Notes under the pieces: model-generated | What the model was told of the DNA's origin: nothing | Database searches by the model: none | Seen by the model: only the letters and a program-made list of their open reading frames with translations | Translations under genes and position numbers: made by a program | Assembly: GCA_009809945.1 (NCBI GenBank) | Contig: WTPW01000082.1 | Span: 114,211 to 178,210, forward strand | Length of the DNA stretch: 64,000 bases | DNA from: Gigaspora margarita | Lineage: Eukaryota; Glomeromycota; Glomeromycetes; Diversisporales; Gigasporaceae | Direction of reading: 5' to 3' | Shown here: piece after piece, positions 54,566-64,000 of the stretch | How the letters are laid out: each line of letters opens with the position of its first letter | How positions within the stretch are numbered: position 1 is the stretch's first letter

Positions 54566-55084
54566 AATTGGATGCTTCTTGCTGTCCCGTACTGTATAAA
54601 AGAAATTTGTACACTTGGAACATTTCTAAAAATAAAACGAGTGTAAACTTTTTCTATATTTTGCATTTTATTCAAGGGAATCTCGAACACGAGTTCTCAA
54701 CTATATACGCCAGTGCTTGTCACTGGATTCCACTAGGTATTCAATTTTTATTTAATAATTTTCGAAATTCATCATCTATTATACAGTCAAACTAGTAAAT
54801 TTGTAACAAAAACATATCGCAATAATGCTAGATTTAAATTTTCAAGTTTTTGCAAGAATATTTAATATATATTTTCGTTAAAAAAAAAACTTTATACTGA
54901 GTGAGTGAATGGCTCTTTTTGTCAGTCACCAAATGATTTATATTGGTAGCATTTTAATTGTTATTTATTATGCCAGAAGAAAAAAAACCTATATCAGTGT
55001 AGATAAAGAGGATTTTTAACTTACCAGGGATGGACAGCTAAATTTCGGAGAATTTAAAAAATAAAATTTTCATAATAAATTATT

Positions 55085-55698
55085 ATTATTATTTTTTTTT
55101 TTTTTTAAACCTGGCCGACTTGATCGTCGTCAGGACGCCGAATGGTGACAGTTTATTAAATCTTAATTGACGGGGCCTTCAAGGACCCTTATTACATTAT
55201 ATGTATATTTACATTAGGGGTTTTCCTAATTAAACTATCCCTCCCTCTATAGTTCGTTTATCCCGACTGACTCCAACTGGCCCACCACGTCCAGTGCCCC
55301 GTACCTTTTTGGATCATAGGCAGCATTAAGGAATTACAAATCCTGCTGGATCGCTATATAGATCGACCCTTTTTCGTCCGCCTCGGGAACCACTTTCCAT
55401 ATTCAGTCGGTCTAGGATCATCAGGTGCCCCTTTTTATTATCTTCGCGGGCTCTCTCAATGTTTACGTCATTTGTTGATGGATTGCGCCTTTTCTGATCA
55501 TCCTTAGCCTCGTGGCTATGCCAGCGACTGCATTCTTCCGTATGAATCCATTCTTAATTGTAAATGGAAATTCCTCTCAAAGATCATTTCAAACCGGTCC
55601 TGGCAGAGTTTTCGCCGCCCGTTGGACTCGAACTCGCGACCTTATATTTGTGACCCTGGAGTGCTAACCACTGCACTATCGACCCAAGGGTCTTAATA
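55085..55698 (-). mobile_element. tRNA-derived SINE with 13-bp target-site duplication
   Basis: ATAATAAATTATT occurs at 55072-55084 and 55699-55711. An oligo-T (about 55090-55107) marks the 3' tail of a minus-strand insertion. The 5' end is tRNA-like: an A box 'TAGTGCAGTGGTTAGC' and a B box 'GAGTTCGAGTCC' about 30 bases further, in about 55608-55688 read on the minus strand. It is markedly more GC-rich than its surroundings. It is inserted just upstream of the first exon of copy C. Confidence 0.88.
55608..55690 (-). ncRNA. tRNA-like head of the SINE (pol III promoter boxes)
   Basis: On the minus strand the A-box core TAGTGCAGTGG and the B-box core GTTCGAGTCC are correctly spaced for RNA polymerase III. 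The cloverleaf is imperfect, so it is a SINE head and not a functional tRNA gene. Confidence 0.72.
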
Positions 55699-56926
55699 AT
55701 AATAAATTATTTTAGAATTAGGTCTTAAAAGAATGACCAAAAGTTTTTATAACGCCGTTGAAGATTTAAATAACTATGCTGAAGTAGACGATGAATTTCA
55801 CCATGAAAGAAGTTTTATAAATGGAAAATGTGAAAATTGCAATCGATATAATACTTCAAAGGCATGGTGTCAAACATGTGATCCTCAAATACAACCCAAG
55901 GATGGACTAGTGGAGATGAAAAAATTGATGATTGCATTAAAGAATTTCAACTTAAAGCTACCGAGTATGATGATGTAATCAAATGGATTCCTTTTAATGG
56001 ATTGGATAACATTCAAATGATTAGTAAAGATGGTTTGTGTTCAATATTTTTGGCAACATGGTTAGATGGTATACGAACTATTTTATATGGCAAACAGTCA
56101 CGCACACTGTCATGTGGGATAAATCTTAAAACATTACCTAGCAGTCATGGGACATGTCCCCATCGATCAATTTTAATAATAGATCGGGTTTGTGTAACAT
56201 ATGATATAGTGACCTTTGTTATAAAAACTTCGAATGGTAAGTAAGAAATAACATTTTGACTTCTAATGAGCAACAAAATTCACGCTTTAACCTTTTATTT
56301 CGTATTAAAAACATATAGGTTTAATAACTAAATACCAGTGAAAATTAAGCCCAAAAACTGACGTTTTTTTACATGAAAGCTAAGATCCCTCTCCAACTAT
56401 ACTCATTTTAAAGCGATCTTGGGTTGTAAAAGGTCTTAAACAACGCGTACTTCAAAATATCTTATTGGTACAAAGTCGCTTAACTTGAGGCATTTGAGCG
56501 TTTACTTATAAGTATCTGTTTTTTTATATATATAATTTTAATTTTTTTTATAGCTCGCTAAAATTTACACAGAAAATATCTGATTAAATAAAAATTTTGT
56601 TAATTTAGAGTCTAACTGTTTATCGAAAACATAAATGAGTTCAAGAATTAGGCCGCTTATATACTTGGTATCATTTTTGTCTTATAGGGTTAGGGTAGGG
56701 TTTGGGTGTAGAGGAATTTGAAGCAAGAAATTTGATAATTAATCGTCCGTTCACAGTTATTCGCAGACTAAAATATATCGAATTAGGTTATGAATATACA
56801 GCTAATGTAACACTATCGCTATATAGTACAGAATACAACTACGTATACATAAAGATTCATTAATATTTTTATGCATAAATTACTTTTGTTCATTAACAAA
56901 AGATCTGAATTGAATTTTAACCAGCA

Positions 56927-57885
56927 ATGGAAGGTATAGAATTAGTTTTACCGACTGCATAGGATATTGAAGATAAATCGCTATTTATTGACATAGATTC
57001 AAGTGGGCTTAAAGTGAGTTATACAGGTAATATGAAAATGAGAAATCTTGCTGAAACATATTACTGTAATCATCGGCATTTAAAAGAATATCATCATAGC
57101 TATTTAATTTATTAATATAAACCTTTTAATTAAAGATCCTGGTGACTATAAAGCTATAATCGTCAAGCAAACAATCCAATCCCTTCAGAGTGCGGAATAT
57201 TTTACTTTGAAATTAAAATTATAAAAAAAGGAAAAAATAGGTAATATTAATAATTATTTCGTACTATTCGTACCATAAATATCACCTTTGTTCTGGTGAT
57301 TTTTTATAATCTTTTAATTCTATCTTAATAGAACAATTGGAATCAGATATTGTGCAAAGCAAAGCGATAAAAAAATAGACGATTCAAATTATATAAATAA
57401 TATGCTCGTGCCTGTTAAAAGCAAATTTTTATTTTATTTTTCATTATTATAGATTAACGTCTATATCATATCTTTTAGAACAGGAACATGAATCATAGGG
57501 GTGTGGTTACCATGGTAATGACGGATATTCTTTTTGTTCAGGAAGTGGCGAGCCATATGGGGCGTCATATTCTACTGGTGATATAATTGGATGCTATCTA
57601 AATTTTAGAAGTAACTTAGTATTTTATACTAAAAATGGAATCAACTTAGGTAATTAACAAGCAAAAGGAATAATACATATGATTATGATCTGTTAACCCG
57701 GGTTAACTTAATTTTGGAAGAAACTGTGAATTTAAAAGATCCAACCTTTCAAGACAGAAATTTTGTACTATGTGAAGATTCAACTAATACCACAAGTGCC
57801 ACAAGTGATACGAATAATGAAAGTGATGCTAATATGGATTTTGATCCTGAAAGTCTTGTAGATTCCGTCTTAGATGAATAATCAG
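56927..57885 (+). pseudogene. SPRY-domain (RanBPM-like) pseudogene inside the TIR element
   Basis: Exons by splice-site reading: 56927-57026, 57136-57240, 57332-57413, 57479-57649, and an acidic C-terminal piece to 57884. It encodes MEGIELVLPTA, then TAG (56960-56962) where Trp is expected, then DIDSSGLKVSYT. Exon 2 has ANNPIPSECGIFYFEIKI and exon 3 TIGIRYCAKQ. Exon 4 has [19 protein letters not shown], then [13 protein letters not shown] and [11 protein letters not shown], the core of a SPRY domain. Further lesions are a shift near 57168 and a stop before GYHG (about 57497). SPRY proteins usually bind protein partners; this copy is inactive. It may have been captured by the element. Confidence 0.78.
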
Positions 57886-58372
57886 TAGGTATGAAGGATC
57901 GCTTGCAGACTAGATTAAATCATCGAAAATCAACTGAATAGTATTTTTTTTTATGTAGCAAACATTGATGAATAAAATAAGCATTTTTTTTATTTTTTTT
58001 GCTAATTCTTAACATTATGTACTGTAGTTAACTTCATATGGTTCGTTAATACAGTTCATTTAATAAAATTCTGGCCAAATTTTATGTAATAAATTTCGAT
58101 TCGCATAGTTTTATTGATTTTAAAATCTGGCTAACCAAAATAGTATTTATAGACAGTTACTTTTTTTGTGCAGTACTTTAAATTTCGTTGCTCGGAGTTT
58201 TTCTTTAATAATTAGACAAAATATATTTATACAAGCGAAGTGCTATTCAATTAATTATGAAATAAAAGGGCACAATCCCAAAGAAATATGTGAGCTAATG
58301 AGACTACAATACACTGCAAAAACAACAAAAAAATGTGTGTAGCTTACCGAAAGCATAGCACAGGCCAACTCT

Positions 58373-58505
58373 TACGGCACACGTCAAATGTTTTCAGTTA
58401 TGGTACAATTCAAATGTTACGGCACGCGTCAAATATTGGCATATGTCTAATGTTACGGCATTTGTGAGTTACGTCTAGACGTTAAGATCAGTTACGGCAC
58501 TAACA
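58373..58505. repeat. Degenerate TTACGGCA(C)RCGTCAAAT repeat
   Basis: Four or five imperfect copies of 'TTACGGCACACGTCAAATGTT' lie in the right half of the 2.95-kb element. Noncoding. Confidence 0.6.
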
Positions 58506-59924
58506 TGTGTCTGCATCTATAGTGACCAACGTAAAGTTATTTGGAAACCTTCGCGAAACCTGCTTATTAAGCTATAGTTGTTAGCCAGCAGTTGGAAAAG
58601 TAAAAGAATGTTAAGTATTCGGTATAGTTATATGCAGTAATTCTTACCACAAAATCGTAAACTAGATCTTGTGACCTAGTACCAGATCTGAAGTCAGCAT
58701 GAAGTTATTTGGTAGCATGGAAACTCTTGTTGTGCTATTAAAAATAAACGTACAGTTAGTTTTTTTCAAAAAAATAGGGTCGGTTTCAAAACTAAATTCA
58801 AGATCACTCATTCTGAAGTAACATTACAGGGGTTAGGATACTTGAACTTCAACCAAAGATCCCTCTCAAACTAAAGAAAATTAAAAAATAAAATTTTTAT
58901 AAATCGATAAAGAAATATCGAAATTATATTTTTTACTTAAAAGTCATAGGTGAAACGTTTTACAAAAATGGGGTTGTCTTATAAAAAACTGTTTGTAAAA
59001 GTGAATTTTTCATATAAAAGTTTAATGATCGACATTGAAATTAACATATAAATTAATTTTTGAACCCTGCAGGGGGACATGTCCCATGACTGCTAGCTTT
59101 CATAATTTTTTGCTTGATTATTTTGAAAAGGTAGGCTAAACCATTTATTTATCATTATTGCACAAAGTTATTTTTAATAATATTACATATATTTAATTTT
59201 TAATTAGTCGAATAAATTTGTTACACCTATTCATATTCTTAACACGGTGTATAACAGTGATGTTAAATGACCTGAAATGACCCAAATGACTCAAATGACC
59301 AATGACCGGTCATTGGGTCATTTCAAGAATGAAATGACCTATTGGGTCATTTGAATTTTATTGGTAGAAATAAGAATTAATTAAAACTTGATTAAATTAC
59401 CATATGTTTCCAAAAATAATTGAATTTATAATAATTTTAATAATACAAAATGGTTTGATAAAAATATTTCGGGTTACCCGGGTGACCCAGTGCAGTTCTA
59501 TCAATACATATGATTAGGGTGCAGGACGGGCCGGGCTAAGCCCAGAAACTTGCGGGCCAGGCCGGGCTTTGGTTCAATTCAGGCCTTAATTTTTGAGCCT
59601 GCTATTGTTCGGGCCATACACAGATCGGGCTTGTTAAATAACGGGCTGGGTTCAAGCTTTATAAGAAAGCCCGATAAGGCCCGATAATACCCGGTAAGCT
59701 TATAGTATGACATTACTGTGCCAGTTTAGTTTGATCATTAACCAAAGTACTTAAGTTTAAATGGTTTAAAGTGATAAATCATTATATATAATTACGGGTA
59801 TAAGATTTCTCTTTCGGATTATCACAATAATACTAAATACTATCTACAATCATTAACTGCTTGTCCTCCCTTTATAAGCGAAAACTAAACCCTTATATAG
59901 TTTTAATTCGTAGGGGAGCTTTAA

Positions 59925-60010
59925 TCTCTCGATTGGAGCTTTGATCACCCGTTTGGAGCTTTGATCACCCGTTTGGAGCTTTGATCACCATTTGGAGATC
60001 TAATCACCCG
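59925..60010. repeat. 22-bp minisatellite, about four copies
   Basis: The unit TTTGGAGCTTTGATCACCCG is repeated three times nearly perfectly, with degenerate units on either side. Confidence 0.85.
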
Positions 60011-60355
60011 ACTATGCCACAACTATGCCAATATAAGAAATACATAATTATACTAATAAAAGAATAAAAATTGAGCATAAAGGTTTTTTTCATCAGTATT
60101 GACCTACATTCATATCGAGAATTCCATTTCTGTCTTTGCATTTCTCCTGTTTNTCACCGACTTCACACCTCTGATATTTTCGACCTTCATCATCCAAACT
60201 CTACAAGCACAATCAACTTCCAGGTCATTTTTATAAGACTCTCCAGCCATATCATACTTTCGGTTCATTGGGCTTTTATTATATTTAATTACACTAAACC
60301 GGGTCTTAAATGATTCAACTTTTTCTTTCACTCTACGCATGCAGCTTCTAAAGTT

Positions 60356-60682
60356 CTATACTTTCAGTTGGTTTTCCCTCTTCACCTTCAGTTCTATTCG
60401 ATTCACTCTTGGTGCAACCTTTGACTCTATCATATCCCTCGTGATATAATGCAAGTAGATGTTTGGACGACTCACATGAGATTTGGGTTTGTTTTTCTCA
60501 GCACTTAATACATTCTTATTTTTATCTTTGGTTAGGCCGATTCCAATGTGATAACAATGCTTAAGACCCCATATTATACTAGTATGACCCGTATCAGTAG
60601 GTTTTTGATAATTATTGAATGTCTTGGGTTCATACTTTTCAATCCCGATCCCATTTTTGTAAGAGTTACCAAGATCGTTCAT
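60356..60682 (-). pseudogene. Sel1-like repeat fragment captured in the hAT element
   Basis: The 108-codon frame starts MNDLGNSYKNGIGIEKYEPK, then 'TGHTSIIWGLKHCYHIGIGL', two degenerate Sel1 repeats (pattern LGxxYxxGxGxxxDxxKA). Sel1-repeat proteins are scaffolds and are very numerous in Rhizophagus. It lacks any start or end typical of a whole gene, and the later part is no longer repeat-like, so it is a fragment. A second minus frame at 60110-60340 has no family resemblance. Confidence 0.68.
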
Positions 60683-60714
60683 TCCTTCAAAACGACCTAT
60701 AGTTTTTTAAAAAC

Positions 60715-61095
60715 TAATAAATTTCGTCGAAAAAGAATAAAGGCTTTGTTTGAATAAAAATAGGCCTTGCCGAAGAATAGTATTGAAATTTTACACAATT
60801 TTTTTTTAAAAACGAATTTTCGTCAAAAAATAATTAGAATTGAATAAAGGCTTTGTTTGAGCGAAAATGTAGAATAGGAATTGAAACTTTTTAAAAACAA
60901 ATTTTTATTGAAAATAATTAGAATGAATAAAGGCTTCGTTTGAATGAAAATGGACTTTGCCAAAGAATAGGAATTGTAATTTTATAAAATTTTTTAAAAC
61001 TGAATTTTCATCGAAAAATAATTAAAATGAATAAAGGCTTCGTTTGAGCAAAAATGGATCGTGCCAAGAATAGGAATTGAAACTTTATGACTTAC
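60715..61095. repeat. ~105-bp tandem repeat, about four copies
   Basis: Each unit contains 'GAATAAAGGCTTYGTTTGA', 'AAAATGGACTTTGCC' and 'AAGAATAGGAATTGAAACTTT'. It lies next to the Sel1 fragment and could derive from repeated coding or 3' sequence, but no frame is kept. Confidence 0.8.
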
Positions 61096-61352
61096 ATGCG
61101 ACAAATATGTATGTCAATATTTAGTTCTAGGTTGTTTGAAGTTAATTTTTCGTAAGTGAAAAATTTTAGTAATGCATATAAATTTGCGAGCCAGGCCGGG
61201 CTGGGTATAGTTTTAAATAAGGCCCAGCCTGATTTATTTCACAGGCTTTTTTTTTCACGGGCCGGGCTCGGGCCTACAAATAATTTTCGGGCTGAGTTTT
61301 GGGTCTAAGCAGGCCCAGCCCGACCCAGACCATCCCGCACCCTACATATGAT

Positions 61353-62185
61353 GATATGGACATTCATTACAGGAATGTCAATTTTGTAGCGTAAATTTTG
61401 TCGCTAATAAATACAACATATTCTTGACCAAATGCGATTTAGACAATAATAATAATCTCTGTTTTATTTATGATAACAGGTATTTTAATTATTTAAAATA
61501 ATTGTCTATATAAACTTACAGTACAAGGTACTGTACATTAATAAATAGGAAAATGGATAATGGATCGCATCTCTAGTTTAGAAGTAGCTTTTATATAATA
61601 ACTAATAATTTGAATGGAGTCTATAATAATAAACGGGTAATTATTGAAATCCCAAACAATAATTTATCTAATTTGCTAATACAATACCGTAATAGTTAAC
61701 GCATAATTTGATTTACACAATTGATTGTACAACTTTATCATTCTTGTTCAAAGTTACCATAAAAATTATATACTACAGAATTAAACTATCATATATGATT
61801 TCTATATAACGATTTATTATAGCTTTAAAGCTGAGTTTAAAAGTCACTTGCGATTTATTAGTTTACGAATTTTTGACATATATAACATAATTGAAGCCAA
61901 TATTGTCTTTGATTAAAGACGCTTGACCAATTTTTCAAGAAGAAATTTACAAGAAACAAACATATGTCAGAATAAGAAATTATTCTGTTATAAATATATT
62001 ATAGATTAAATTTATGTCATTAATGTATTTAAGTTTAAATGATAAAATATAAATAAGAATTATATTACTTACTTGATAATAATTTTAAATTGTTCTGCTA
62101 TATTCATTTAAGATCGTGATTCGAAAATAGTAACTTTTCCAAAATATATGATTTTCACAAAGCTTCATCCTTTAAATCATATTCA
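61353..62185. other. AT-rich interval without recognised features
   Basis: Between the nested hAT and the transposase end I see no coding frame with family resemblance and no terminal repeats. If the large hAT reading is right, this is its 3' untranslated part. Confidence 0.45.
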
Positions 62186-63861
62186 CTAAAAAACAAAAGA
62201 AATAGGAGCATCCAATGAATCATTGAACAATTCCGACAAATTCCATTTTGCTAATAGATCATCTGCTGGATGAATAATGCGTCTGCAAAATTCAAATTCG
62301 GGTGGTTCATCATTAACAATTTTACCATTTTCCAACCGATTTTCAAGATTCAACGTTTCAATCCAATTTTCAACTATATTTGACCAATGCTCTTCATCAT
62401 CAGAAGCTTCAGAATCATTCATTATGCATTCTCCAGTTATTTCAACTGCTTCATTCGATTCTGTCATTTCATTTGGTTCAATTGGCAGATCGTCAGGTTC
62501 AATTTGTGAATCGTCAAGCTCATTGTCAGAAGTTGGTAAACTTATTTCACTGTTGCTTGTAGAAGAAAGTTCCTCTAATTCTTGTGAAATATCTTCATTG
62601 TCATTAGATTGTATAGGGGCCGCAATATGAATTCATTTAAATTGTCGCTCAGATTGTTCAATGTCATGACTCTTTCGCTTGCTTAAGATATCACTGCGCA
62701 ATTTGCTCATTGCTAGAACTTTTTTATACTAAAAATATTGAATTTAGATTAGTTATATAAACTTTATTTAAGAATAATATTTATACATACAGGTAAACGA
62801 TTTCGATGTTTTGTATGTAAAAACCCCATTGTTGACCATAATCGCTCGACAGAGGCTAAATTAACACATATTCTGAACAATTGTAAAGCCAGTTGAGACA
62901 GTTCTGGTGCAAGACCTTTTGCTGAATCCCAAAAATTGATAATACTCTTATCAAATTGACTGTGAGTTTCTTTATCGAAAGGAAATGCTTCTCTCTGGTA
63001 TGATAAAAATTCACGCAAAATACGCTTTGGTGTTTCTCCAAACCATAAGTAGTAATAATAATTCAGCCATTGCCCAAAATGCTTATAGGAAAGATTCGAA
63101 GCATTTGAAGAAAATTTTGAAAGCCGATAACTTGGGTGCAAAACTAATGACAATAAAAGTAGTGGTTGTTCCCATTGAAACTACCAATTTTCTAAACGGG
63201 CTATCATATGATCTAAAAATCTTCATCTTCGTGGTTTTTAAAAACTTTAACAAGCCATCCAAAACAGTGTACAACTTCATATAGTCTTGCAACGTCTTTC
63301 TGGAGTTTATTCAATACACAACACAAAGGAAATAACAAATCCTGAAGCTCATAAAGCCAGTTCCAAAATTGTAAATTTTGTATAATTGATATAATATCTG
63401 GTAGAAGTGTTTTGATAATATTAGTATTTTTTGATACAAATCGTTGCCATGATAGACCACTTCGTGAGACACTAATTGTTCCAACTCTTGTTGGTGAACA
63501 TTTTGTTGCAAGTGTCTATTTGTATAGAAATTAAAGTTAAAATATATTATCAAAATTATTTTTGGCACACTAATACTAATAAAAAAAAACTTTATTAATA
63601 ACAAGTATTTACTTTGAGCGCAGCCTCAGTTTTTAGTATAGAATGGAAACAAAAATAGATGCTATTCCAGCGCGTCTCAGCTGGCGTAAGAAGAGAGATA
63701 AACTGCCCATAACATGATTTTTGCTTATCTCGTAGCAATCCAGTGAAGTATGGTGATGAATGAAAATAGCTTACAATACGTATAGCCTTTTTTACTGTTT
63801 TTTTATATATATCAGACTCTTTAAAAATATCACCAATGACTAAGTTCATTTGATGTGCCAT
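62186..63861 (-). pseudogene. hAT transposase, partial, with several lesions
   Basis: Minus-strand order: 63861-63613 (MAHQMNLVIGDIFKESDIYK … LTPAETRWNSIYF), donor GTAAAT; then from about 63518 'TRVGTISVSRSGLSWQRF … LQFWNWLYELQDLL', continuing to FKNHEDEDF; a shift near 63215 and a stop at 63183-63181; then LVLHPSYRLSKFSSNASNLS to the dimerisation domain 'FWDSAKGLAPELSQLALQLF … NLASVERLWSTMGFLHTKHR'. After an intron comes KKVLAMSKLRSDIL, a stop (62635-62633) and an acidic tail to 62186. The BED finger and first catalytic residue would lie beyond the window. The three lesions make this copy inactive. Confidence 0.85.
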
Positions 63862-64000
63862 GCAAGGTATGAAAACTTTATTAGGATATTCAATTCTTAA
63901 ATGTTGTCTATAAAAAAAAAATTAATTAAAATTTTATTATAATAAAAATTAATACAGGTTTGTCGCAGTTTGCAAATTGATGTACTTTTTGATCAAATTT

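Larger units (their letters stand above)
56142..59092. mobile_element. 2.95-kb TIR element carrying a SPRY pseudogene; 4-bp CTAG duplication
   Basis: The ends CAGTCATGGGACATGTCCCC are inverted perfectly. CTAG lies at 56138-56141 and 59093-59096, and the surrounding exon sequence (ACCTAG/CTCTCAG in sister units) shows a clean insertion. It has the same TIR family as 42694-43773. There is no transposase I recognise. The interior holds a SPRY-domain gene remnant, a TACGGCA repeat (58373-58505) and a short TTAGGG-like run at about 56687-56705. Confidence 0.9.
55733..59130 (+). pseudogene. Kinase array unit C1, frameshifted and split by a 2.95-kb TIR element
   Basis: ATG 55733 starts MTKSFYNAVEDLNNYAEVDD, then CENC-x9-CQTC. 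One base is missing near 55888 (CAAATACAACCC for CAAAGAACAACCC). In the second frame LATWLDGIRT, SRTLSCGINLKTL run to PSS at 56141, where the element begins. The end of the exon, 'HNFLLDYFEK|' before GTAGGC, follows at 59097-59130, and a recognisable intron runs to 59254. The whole unit is dead; no later unit is present in the window. Confidence 0.85.
51268..59254 (+). repeat. Segmental duplication, copy C (rearranged)
   Basis: It matches B from about 27670 to 29107 at 51268-52860, then from 30768 at 54594 onwards. The stretch between is replaced by 52865-54590. The relic kinase unit is truncated at about 52620-52860. The locus is further interrupted by a SINE, a TIR element and a hAT element, and similarity ends at 59254. 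Confidence 0.83.
59515..61344. mobile_element. hAT element, 1830 bp, with captured gene fragment
   Basis: The ends TAGGGTGCAGGACGGGCCGG and, inverted, TAGGGTGCGGGATGGTCTGG. Perfect 8-bp duplication CATATGAT at 59507-59514 and 61345-61352. Subterminal GGCCGGGC/GGCCCAGCC-rich blocks lie at both ends. No transposase; the interior carries a Sel1-repeat fragment and two minisatellites. Confidence 0.93.
59255..64000 (-). mobile_element. Large hAT element, one end only (other end beyond the window)
   Basis: CAGTGATGTTAAATGACC begins exactly where copy C is interrupted, at the end of a kinase intron. AAATGACC words repeat densely in the first 90 bases, as subterminal sites do. A minus-strand hAT transposase lies inside at 62186-63861+, with its 5' part beyond 64000. 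The predicted 8-bp duplication is GTGTATAA (59247-59254). A smaller hAT is nested at 59515-61344. That all this is one element is inference. Confidence 0.6.

Noticed and set aside
55608-55690. A possible functional tRNA gene
   Set aside because: The A and B boxes are good but the acceptor stem is poor and it is the head of a SINE with target duplication and A-tail.
1-64000. CRISPR arrays or bacterial operon structure
   Set aside because: No regularly spaced identical short repeats with unique spacers; genes have introns and no Shine-Dalgarno context. The repeats seen are eukaryotic transposons and minisatellites.

Overview
The window is AT-rich, intron-containing eukaryotic DNA. It most likely comes from an arbuscular mycorrhizal fungus (Glomeromycotina, Rhizophagus-like). 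The evidence is a family of kinase-like proteins with a CxxC-x9-CxxC / WTSGN / EWIPF signature, a Sel1-repeat fragment with the pattern 'GIGIEKYEPKTF', hAT transposases of the type common in Rhizophagus, and short GT-AG introns of 75-130 bp. These assignments rest on recognising families, not on a search.

Layout. (1) 1-12,075: copy A of a segmental duplication. It holds a dead kinase unit (4.04-4.47 kb) and a large kinase gene (about 5.99-11.63 kb). (2) 12.06-15.06 kb: a dead second kinase, split by a pogo/Fot1-like element. (3) 15.2-20.8 kb: nested MITEs, a truncated LINE, and a Tc1-like relic inside a long-TIR element. (4) 21.1-26.4 kb: an almost complete but dead LINE on the minus strand, with its target-site duplication. 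(5) 27.08-38.73 kb: copy B of the duplication, with a solo LTR and nested hAT insertions. A short copy D follows at 38.8-39.4 kb. (6) 40.2-45.4 kb: a minus-strand uncharacterised gene cut by two transposons, one of which contains the 961-base assembly gap. (7) 45.5-51.2 kb: mostly dispersed repeats. (8) 51.27-59.25 kb: copy C, a wrecked kinase locus with a SINE and a 2.95-kb TIR element carrying a SPRY pseudogene. (9) 59.25-64.0 kb: what looks like one large hAT element, with a smaller hAT that contains a Sel1-repeat fragment nested inside it.

The most unusual object is the kinase gene of copies A and B. Upstream of one ordinary kinase C-lobe exon lie about eight tandem, homologous exons of roughly 470-486 bp, all phase 0-0. 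Each exon encodes the end of one kinase N-lobe (beta4-beta5, 'YGITQNTTTNEYMIVF'), a four-cysteine module, and the start of the next N-lobe (beta1-beta3/alphaC). Spliced together they would give a chain of N-lobe-like beads, joined by CxxC modules, ahead of a single complete kinase. Only the last bead keeps the glycine-rich loop; most others keep only the lysine position. The two copies differ by duplication of an exon pair, so the array seems to be turning over.

Most other features are mobile elements. Many were placed by their own terminal inverted repeats and target-site duplications, and several interrupt coding exons, which allows the order of events to be read.
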